From NCBI GenBank assembly GCA_045604545.1, contig JAZUOG010000065.1:1-10705 (forward strand): a stretch of 10,705 bases of DNA. The letters run 5' to 3'. The DNA comes from RGIG1959 sp045604545. GTDB lineage: Bacteria; Bacillota; Clostridia; Oscillospirales; Acutalibacteraceae. The first letter of the stretch is position 1, and each line of letters begins with the position of its first letter. Below the pieces are notes generated by a model. That model was not told the origin of the DNA, did not search any database, and saw nothing but the letters and a program-made list of their open reading frames with translations. This document shows positions 5,918 to 10,705 of the stretch, in pieces. The position numbers and the translations under genes are program-made.

Positions 5918-7996
5918 GTGAAAAAGGTACGACTGCAAGATGTCTTACCTCTGATGCGGGAAGCTTTTTCGAATGGGCAGACGTTTACAATTCCGGTAAC
6001 GGGAACCAGTATGCAACCGACCCTTTATGTCGGAGATGCGGTGACACTTTGTGAAGTACAACCAAGCAAGCTTCGAGTCGGAGATATTGTTTTTTATCGT
6101 CGTAAAAACGGCCAGTATGTTCTTCATCGAGTTGTAAAAATCGACAATGACACGGTGGATTTTTGCGGCGATAATCAGGTTGCCGTTGAGCATGGGGTTT
6201 CCTTTTCTCAGTTGATCGGACAAGTGATCACCTATGAAAAAAACGGCGAGATCACGGATTTGCAAACCATTCGTAAGCAGGGAACGAAACGCCTGCGTAC
6301 CCGTCGTATCCGTTCGATGATTTCTTGGTGGTACAGAAAAACAACGATTTCTCATGAACCCACAACGGCGTTTGGATTTATATCGCGATATTTGAAAAAA
6401 TATATTCCGTTGATCGTGTTGTTGTGTGTGCTGTCGTGCGTAATGGCGGTTTCTATGCTGGGAATGGCCATTTCTTCGGGTATCGTCATTGACAAAGCAC
6501 TCGGCGATATGCAAGGATTCAAGCAATGGTTCTTGATTTTGTTTTCATTGCTTATTGTTACTTGTATATGCAATATGGCGTATTCGCAATTGCGTGTGAG
6601 AATTGTGGCAAAACTGAAGAACGAAATACGGGAAGATCTCGTTTCCGTTATCCTCACAAAACAGTATATGTCTTTGCAGGAAATGCATTCCGGTGATGTT
6701 TTGAACCGATTGACGACGGATATTCAGATCGTTGTTGAGAGTGCCGTCACCCTAATTCCGCAGGTTGTGTCCTTACTGACGAAGCTGTTAGGCGGTTTAG
6801 GCTTCATGTTCTTTGTCGATCCGTTGTTTGCTGCTGTGATCATCGTCGGCGGTGTTACCGTCACGGTGGTTGTACATCTTCTGAGTCGTCGATATAAAAA
6901 AATGCACAAGGAATGTCAGGAGATCGAAGGCGAGACGCGTTCTTACTTACAGGAATGTGTGGAGAACATCGTTGTTGTGAAGTCGTTTTCCAACGAAAAA
7001 GGTGTGATTTCCAAGCTGAAATCCTATCAGATGGACAGCTTTCACAAACAGGTACGTCGAAGCGCGTATTCCAGCGTCGGCAGTACGTTGGTATACTCTG
7101 CTTTCACGGTGGGATATTATTCTGCTTTGGCGTGGGGAGTGTTGCGAATTGCCGCAGAAGCGATGCAGATCGGTACTTTTGTGACGCTTCTTCAGATCAT
7201 GGAGCAAATTCGATCTCCCTTCCGCTCGGCTTCGGGATTGATGCCGCAGTTTTATTCGATGTTGGCGTCTGCCGAGCGATTGCAGGTTTTCGAACAACTC
7301 CCCGATGAAACGCGTGCATCGTCTTCGTTCCGGGTACAAGAAGCATACAAGCGCAGTAAATCGATTCGCTTTGATCATGTTAGTTTTTCGTATCCCGAAA
7401 AAGAGCCGATTTTCCGTGACTTCAACATGACGCTTAACAAAGAGTCCATGATGGTGCTTGTTGGTGCTTCCGGTTGCGGGAAGACCACCTTTATTAAACT
7501 GTTATTGGGGCTTATAGAACCTCAGCAGGGAAAAGTGGTGTTGTGTTCCGACACGGGCGAAACAACGCTGGACGCGTCGACAAGAGGTCTTTTTGCCTAT
7601 GTACCGCAGGGGAATATGGTGTTGTCCGGCACGATCGCCGAGAATCTGTCTTTCGGAAATCCCGGAGTAAACCGTTATCAGATGATGAAGGCGATTGAAC
7701 TCGCGTGTCTTTCGAAAACCATCGACAAGCTTCCCGACGGACTGGATACGATGATCGGTGAGCGCGGTATCGGTCTCTCCGAAGGTCAGATTCAGCGTAT
7801 CGCGGTCGCTCGTGCGCTTTTGAGTCCGTCGCCGATTTTACTGCTTGATGAATGTACATCGGCGCTCGATATCCGCACCGAAAAGCAGCTGATTGAAAAC
7901 TTAAAATCGCTTCATAATCGGACGATCATTTTCGTGTCCCACCGCACAGCGGTTCTTGACAGTGCCGATGAGCTGATTGATCTTCAGAATAGTTAA
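5918..7996 (+). CDS. S26 peptidase domain fused to an ABC exporter (half-transporter)
   Basis: This 692-residue protein joins two units. Residues 1-110 form an S24/S26-type serine peptidase of the SipW/Sec11 kind: Ser31 in GTSMQPT, VGDIVFY at 54-60, His70 in LHRVV in place of the bacterial lysine, and GDN at 84-86 (Asp85), giving a Ser-His-Asp set. After a basic linker (about 115-150) comes a type-1 exporter membrane domain (segments near 162-187, 203-222, 275-299, 301-322 and 388-430). The nucleotide-binding domain has Walker A GASGCGKTT (516-524), Q-loop near VPQG, signature LSEGQ (620-624), Walker B LLLDE (Asp644, Glu645) and His675, so it looks competent as a homodimer. No membrane helix precedes the peptidase, which puts it in the cytoplasm, as with the C39 domain of peptide-processing exporters. 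The likely task is cleaving and exporting a peptide; the substrate is unknown. GTG start, with AGAAAGGTGG at 5901-5910. Confidence 0.88.
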   Translation: MKKVRLQDVLPLMREAFSNGQTFTIPVTGTSMQPTLYVGDAVTLCEVQPSKLRVGDIVFYRRKNGQYVLHRVVKIDNDTVDFCGDNQVAVEHGVSFSQLIGQVITYEKNGEITDLQTIRKQGTKRLRTRRIRSMISWWYRKTTISHEPTTAFGFISRYLKKYIPLIVLLCVLSCVMAVSMLGMAISSGIVIDKALGDMQGFKQWFLILFSLLIVTCICNMAYSQLRVRIVAKLKNEIREDLVSVILTKQYMSLQEMHSGDVLNRLTTDIQIVVESAVTLIPQVVSLLTKLLGGLGFMFFVDPLFAAVIIVGGVTVTVVVHLLSRRYKKMHKECQEIEGETRSYLQECVENIVVVKSFSNEKGVISKLKSYQMDSFHKQVRRSAYSSVGSTLVYSAFTVGYYSALAWGVLRIAAEAMQIGTFVTLLQIMEQIRSPFRSASGLMPQFYSMLASAERLQVFEQLPDETRASSSFRVQEAYKRSKSIRFDHVSFSYPEKEPIFRDFNMTLNKESMMVLVGASGCGKTTFIKLLLGLIEPQQGKVVLCSDTGETTLDASTRGLFAYVPQGNMVLSGTIAENLSFGNPGVNRYQMMKAIELACLSKTIDKLPDGLDTMIGERGIGLSEGQIQRIAVARALLSPSPILLLDECTSALDIRTEKQLIENLKSLHNRTIIFVSHRTAVLDSADELIDLQNS

Positions 7997-8013
7997 ATAA
8001 GGGAGTGTTTGTT

Positions 8014-9057
8014 GTGAAAAGATGGATGGCGTTGTGCCTCTGTATTGTAATGCTGTTGAGCTTTTCGTCGTGTCAACAAGCGCCAACACCTTCAAAAGAG
8101 CAAATGGTGAGCACTACAGCATCGACGGTCACCAAAACAACGACGGTCGCTGTGACAACCACAACGGCCACAAAAGTGGATCAAGATGGGGAAGAAGAGC
8201 AAACGCCCGGTTCAACGCCGCTGTTTTATAAAGCGACGGATGATGACGGTGATACGGTGTGGTTGCTTGGTACGATTCACGTTGCCAAGGAAGAGATGTA
8301 TCCGTTGCCTTCCTATATTTATGATGCCTATTCCAATGCGCAGGCTCTGGCGGTGGAATTTGACACGGTGGCATATGAAACGAACTTTGATTTGATCGGC
8401 AAAATGATGTCGTCGTGGCTGTGTGAAAAGAGCGGTCATATTTACGACTATATTTCCGAAGAATTGTATACAGACGCTAAAGATGTGTTGAAGGATCTCG
8501 GTATCTATACGCAGCTTTTTGACCGGTATTACCCCGTTGTTTGGTGGTCGTTTATTGACAGTGGCATGATTCTGCGGACGGAGTATACTTCCGAACTCGG
8601 CATCGATAATCATTTCCTCGCTCGCGCTTACGAGGAAGGAAAAGATATTCTTGAGATTGAGTCGGCCGAATTTCAAAACGATATGATGCTTCAGTTTTCA
8701 CCGGAACTTCAAGCACATTTGCTTGAGCAAAGCGTTAAAACCTATGATGATCCGGACGCGTTCACTTCTCTTGATGACATGGTTAATCTGTGGCGTGCGG
8801 GAGATGAGGAGCGGTTTGAGACCTATCTGGCGTCAGAAGATGACGGCATTGATTCGCAAGAGGAACGTGCTCTTTATGAAGAGTATAACAACGCTATACT
8901 CGTCGAACGCAATATCGTCATGACGGATTTTGCCGAAGACTGCTTGAAGAACGGGGAAGATGTGTTTATCTGTGTCGGTGCGGCGCATATCGTCGGCGAG
9001 GGTGCGATGGTCGATCTGCTCAGAGAACGCGGTTATACGGTTGAATTGGTGAAATAA
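8014..9057 (+). CDS. TraB/GumN (TIKI/PrgY)-family lipoprotein
   Basis: This 347-residue protein has a short signal peptide with a lipobox-like FSSC (Cys20), a Thr-rich linker (about 30-60) and a TraB/GumN domain. The two hallmark motifs are present: LLGTIH (84-89, His89) near the start and GAAHIVGEG (322-330, His325) near the C terminus, with acidic residues after the first motif (AVEFD). The family includes metal-dependent TIKI proteases and PrgY, which restrains peptide pheromone in enterococci. It should sit on the outer face of the membrane. It starts 17 bp after the exporter stop and is followed by a terminator, so the two form an operon. I chose GTG at 8014 because AAGGGAG (about 7999-8005) lies eight bases upstream; the in-frame GTG at 8005 overlaps that site. 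The lipobox has Phe at -3, which is atypical, so lipidation is likely but not certain. Confidence 0.88.
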   Translation: MKRWMALCLCIVMLLSFSSCQQAPTPSKEQMVSTTASTVTKTTTVAVTTTTATKVDQDGEEEQTPGSTPLFYKATDDDGDTVWLLGTIHVAKEEMYPLPSYIYDAYSNAQALAVEFDTVAYETNFDLIGKMMSSWLCEKSGHIYDYISEELYTDAKDVLKDLGIYTQLFDRYYPVVWWSFIDSGMILRTEYTSELGIDNHFLARAYEEGKDILEIESAEFQNDMMLQFSPELQAHLLEQSVKTYDDPDAFTSLDDMVNLWRAGDEERFETYLASEDDGIDSQEERALYEEYNNAILVERNIVMTDFAEDCLKNGEDVFICVGAAHIVGEGAMVDLLRERGYTVELVK

Positions 9058-9058
9058 T

Positions 9059-9099
9059 AAAAAGTGCTTGGAGCCCGATGAGGATTCCAAGCACTTTTT
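9059..9099. terminator. Bidirectional terminator between TraB lipoprotein and small unknown gene
   Basis: A 14 bp perfect stem (9059-9072 with 9086-9099) with a 13 nt loop is flanked by A and T runs, so it can act on both strands. It begins just after the TraB stop and ends three bases before the convergent small gene. Confidence 0.9.
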
Positions 9100-9102
9100 T
9101 AT

Positions 9103-9339
9103 TCAGAAGAATTTGGCGGCATATTTGCCGTTGGATTGTTGTCTTTCTCGTTGCTTTTGACGTTCTTCTTCTGTGGGACGATAGGTGACAAGGTTATAGG
9201 TTGCACGATATTGTCCCGGCGTAAGTTCGGTCAAGGCGTATGCAAAGTGGAGATACTTTTCGTCTTTGAGCAGACGCTCCAAAACCGTGTCAAACATATC
9301 TTGCTTTTCGGGATTGGGATAGGTCAGTTTGTTTTCCAT
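9103..9339 (-). CDS. Small hypothetical protein (78 residues)
   Basis: A short soluble protein I do not recognise. It begins MENKLTYPNPEKQDM, has a probable helix with many charged residues, an aromatic-rich middle (YLHFAYAL, QYRATYNLVTY) and a strongly charged helical end (EEERQKQRERQQ). It has no signal peptide, membrane segment or cysteine. The gene lies 26 bp downstream of the HAD hydrolase on the same strand with no terminator between, so the two are probably cotranscribed. Two starts are possible: ATG at 9339 lies ten bases from the GGAG at 9350-9353, and ATG at 9345 only four, so I prefer 9339. The good ribosome site, the tight packing and the terminator argue for a real gene. Confidence 0.7.
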   Translation of the reverse strand: MENKLTYPNPEKQDMFDTVLERLLKDEKYLHFAYALTELTPGQYRATYNLVTYRPTEEERQKQRERQQSNGKYAAKFF

Positions 9340-9365
9340 ATGCATTCAGCTCCGCTTGTGATTTG

Positions 9366-10046
9366 TTATATAACGACAGACAGAATATCTGTCAAATGAT
9401 CAAAACAATAATCGGCATTCTCGACGGCGGAATGATGAACCAGTATGGTGGTCATACCGGCTTGATTTCCGCCGAGAATGTCGGCAAAGGGGTTGTCGCC
9501 GATCATGTAGTAGCGTTCGCTCGGATATCGAGCTTTGGCAATGGTAAAAAGCTCTTCGCGAGGTTTATCAAATCCTTCTTTGGCGGAGATGACTATGCCG
9601 TCAAGAAGGGAGTCAAGGCCGAGAGCGGTTACCACCTCGTCAAGCTCAGGAAAGTTGTTCGATAACAGCACATTTTGCATTCCTTTGGCTTTTACGTGTG
9701 TCAGCGTCTCAACCGTGTCTGCGTATAGCTGATAGTTCTCCGTGCGTTTTAAGACGGTTTTAAACGCCGCTGTGGCACGATTGGCAACATCTTCCGGTAC
9801 ACCACAAGAACGGTATACACGATGAATATGTTCCAGCATCGGTATCCACCATTTGTCGCCGATCAGCGACGAATGATCCTCGTACGGTGTATCCCATGTG
9901 TAGCTTCCCCACATGAGAGGGCGAATCATCTCCCATGTGACCGTTGTGTTCGGATCGGCCTCGCGAAGAGAAGCAAGGACGCTTTTTGACCACAGTGAAT
10001 TGGAGTGAACGAGTGTGCCGTCAAAGTCCCAGAACACCACACTCAT
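9366..10046 (-). CDS. HAD-superfamily hydrolase (phosphatase-like)
   Basis: A 226-residue cytosolic protein of the haloacid dehalogenase superfamily, subfamily IA by layout. All four motifs are present: DFDGT (7-11, nucleophile Asp7 and acid Asp9), LLSNN (127-131, Ser129), Lys161 in DKPREE, and the metal-binding GDNPFAD (183-189). The cap is the helical insert between motifs I and II (about 15-110) and is rich in Trp, which may shape the substrate pocket. Members hydrolyse small phosphate esters such as phosphoglycolate or sugar phosphates; the substrate cannot be read from sequence. The ribosome site is weak (GGTG near 10055). It is the first gene of a two-gene leftward unit with the small unknown gene. 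Confidence 0.93.
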   Translation of the reverse strand: MSVVFWDFDGTLVHSNSLWSKSVLASLREADPNTTVTWEMIRPLMWGSYTWDTPYEDHSSLIGDKWWIPMLEHIHRVYRSCGVPEDVANRATAAFKTVLKRTENYQLYADTVETLTHVKAKGMQNVLLSNNFPELDEVVTALGLDSLLDGIVISAKEGFDKPREELFTIAKARYPSERYYMIGDNPFADILGGNQAGMTTILVHHSAVENADYCFDHLTDILSVVI

Positions 10047-10080
10047 GATACATCACCACACCGCACGATTTGATATATTG

Positions 10081-10109
10081 ATTATAGCATAAAACTGTAT
10101 GAAATGCAA
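10081..10109 (-). promoter_or_regulatory. Promoter of the HAD hydrolase unit
   Basis: On the minus strand a perfect -10 box TATAAT (10081-10086) is preceded directly by TGC, an extended -10 element. A weak -35 candidate TTGCAT (10104-10109) stands 17 bp away. The start site would be about 35 nt before the ATG. Confidence 0.7.
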
Positions 10110-10200
10110 TCCGTTGTAAAAGAACCAACAGATAAATTCAAACGCAGCACTCATCGCGAGAAATAAATGATACGTATACGTGTTTTGATGCGTAATTTGA

Positions 10201-10494
10201 CTAAAACTCTATGATTTTGAGAGTTGGATCATAGTCCGTATTCCTTGCCAACACATAGCTTTTTTCTAAGCTGTTACAATACGTGGCATTTATCCACTTA
10301 ATAAACCCATCGGATTCGACAATGATACATTTTCTTCCGTTGATTATTTTCCGGTAGTCAGGATCCTCTGTGGTCAGAACCCAGTGCAAGAAGTTTTGTC
10401 CGATCTCTTCTATATGTGAGAAAATCTCGTCAGGAATCGCAATAATATCGGCATCATCGAAAATATCATCAAAAACGATATTTACTCTTTTCAT
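10201..10494 (-). CDS. Hypothetical protein (97 residues), orphan gene
   Basis: A small acidic soluble protein I do not recognise. It begins MKRVNIVFDDIFDDADII, has no signal peptide or membrane segment, and carries two cysteines (in RKCIIV and TYCNSL). The start is ATG at 10494, with a near-consensus GGAGGTG at 10501-10507; a longer frame from GTG at 10509 would begin within the ribosome site and is not used. It has its own consensus-like promoter 22 bp upstream and no obvious terminator. Its coding sequence is visibly more AT-rich than its neighbours, and repetitive, possibly mobile DNA lies next to it, which suggests recent acquisition. A small acidic protein alone with its promoter could be an immunity-type protein, but nothing in the sequence proves that. 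Confidence 0.75.
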   Translation of the reverse strand: MKRVNIVFDDIFDDADIIAIPDEIFSHIEEIGQNFLHWVLTTEDPDYRKIINGRKCIIVESDGFIKWINATYCNSLEKSYVLARNTDYDPTLKIIEF

Positions 10495-10515
10495 TAGTAG
10501 CACCTCCACTTGTTA

Positions 10516-10544
10516 ATTGTACTATAAAAACAATCTTTGTGCAA
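10516..10544 (-). promoter_or_regulatory. Promoter of the 97-residue orphan gene
   Basis: On the minus strand a -35 box TTGCAC (10539-10544) and a -10 box TACAAT (10516-10521) are exactly 17 bp apart. The start site falls within about ten bases of the GGAGGTG ribosome site, so the leader is very short. Confidence 0.75.
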
Positions 10545-10579
10545 TGGAACTAATTTTAATACAAATGCATCCCCTGAAC

Positions 10580-10630
10580 TAAGGGGGCAAAGTCATTTTA
10601 GGGGGGGCATTTTACGCCGAAGGGGGGGCA
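10580..10630. repeat. Three spaced poly-G blocks, possible mobile-element end
   Basis: Three G5-G7 blocks, each followed by CA, occur within about 50 bp (near 10582, 10602 and 10622). Two are followed by similar AT-rich stretches (CAAAGTCATTTTA and CATTTTACGCCGA). Spaced short repeats of this kind occur at the ends of some insertion sequences, IS21-type ends among them. I cannot confirm a transposase because the window ends 75 bases later. Confidence 0.4.
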
Positions 10631-10636
10631 ACGCAC

Positions 10637-10705
10637 CTAATCACCCATCGGCTTAAAAACTGCTGCTCCATTTTCGACAACTACTGAGCCAATAACACCC
10701 GTTGC
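10637..10705 (-). CDS. Possible C-terminal fragment of a gene running off the edge
   Basis: On the minus strand an open frame of 22 codons enters from the right edge and ends at TAG (10637-10639). Its end reads VVVENGAAVFKPMGD. The composition is protein-like, but a frame this short is often open by chance. If real, it is the 3' end of a gene, possibly the cargo or transposase of an element whose edge is the poly-G block array just beyond its stop. No family can be assigned. Confidence 0.3.
   Translation of the reverse strand, partial: ATGVIGSVVVENGAAVFKPMGD

Noticed and set aside
5945..6526. A 193-codon open frame antisense to the exporter gene
   Set aside because: It is antisense to a gene with complete S26 and ABC motifs, and has no ribosome site or recognisable domain.
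10172..10181. Perfect palindrome ACGTATACGT between the HAD and orphan genes
   Set aside because: Ten bases is too short to call an operator, and it is not placed against a promoter.

Overview
The window looks like chromosomal DNA of a Gram-positive anaerobe of the class Clostridia, probably an uncultured gut member of the Oscillospirales. The reasons are a CpsC/CpsD-type split polysaccharide co-polymerase and tyrosine kinase, a class B sortase with an SPTTG substrate, an LCP ligase, AGGAGG-type ribosome binding sites, sigma-A promoters with 16-17 bp spacers, and moderate GC. The lineage is inferred from gene content only.

Layout. (a) 1-480: a minus-strand tRNA-Arg(CCG) gene with its own promoter, followed by a run of terminator hairpins and by direct and inverted copies of the tRNA 3' end; no protein gene is credible here. 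(b) 579-5110, plus strand: a five-gene surface operon with one promoter (495-522) and a strong terminator (5115-5147). It encodes a Wzz/CpsC-like membrane adaptor, a CpsD/CapB-like tyrosine kinase with a (Gly-Tyr)9 tail, a class B sortase, a small secreted acidic protein with a C-terminal SPTTG sorting signal, and an LCP-family protein with an unusual C-terminal module of four CxxC pairs. (c) 5151-5780, minus strand: endonuclease III, sharing the bidirectional terminator and fired from a promoter divergent from the next operon. (d) 5918-9057, plus strand: a two-gene operon made of an ABC exporter with a SipW/Sec11-like S26 serine peptidase domain fused to its N terminus, and a TraB/GumN-family lipoprotein. 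(e) 9103-10046, minus strand: a HAD hydrolase and a small unknown protein, probably cotranscribed. (f) 10201-10494, minus strand: an AT-rich orphan gene for a 97-residue unknown protein. (g) 10545-10705: spaced poly-G blocks and a 22-codon open end that may be the edge of another gene or mobile element.

How the genes may work together. Operon (b) joins the two Gram-positive routes for fixing material to peptidoglycan (sortase for protein, LCP for glycopolymer) to a tyrosine-kinase control pair, with no glycosyltransferases in view. The sortase and the SPTTG protein look like a dedicated enzyme-substrate pair. Operon (d) has the layout of a peptide secretion device: the S26 domain has no transmembrane segment before it, so it should sit in the cytoplasm, where the C39 peptidase of classical peptidase-containing ABC transporters sits. 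The TraB-like partner belongs to the same family as PrgY, which restrains peptide pheromone. This S26-ABC plus TraB pair is the best candidate for an undescribed system; no substrate peptide is visible in the window.
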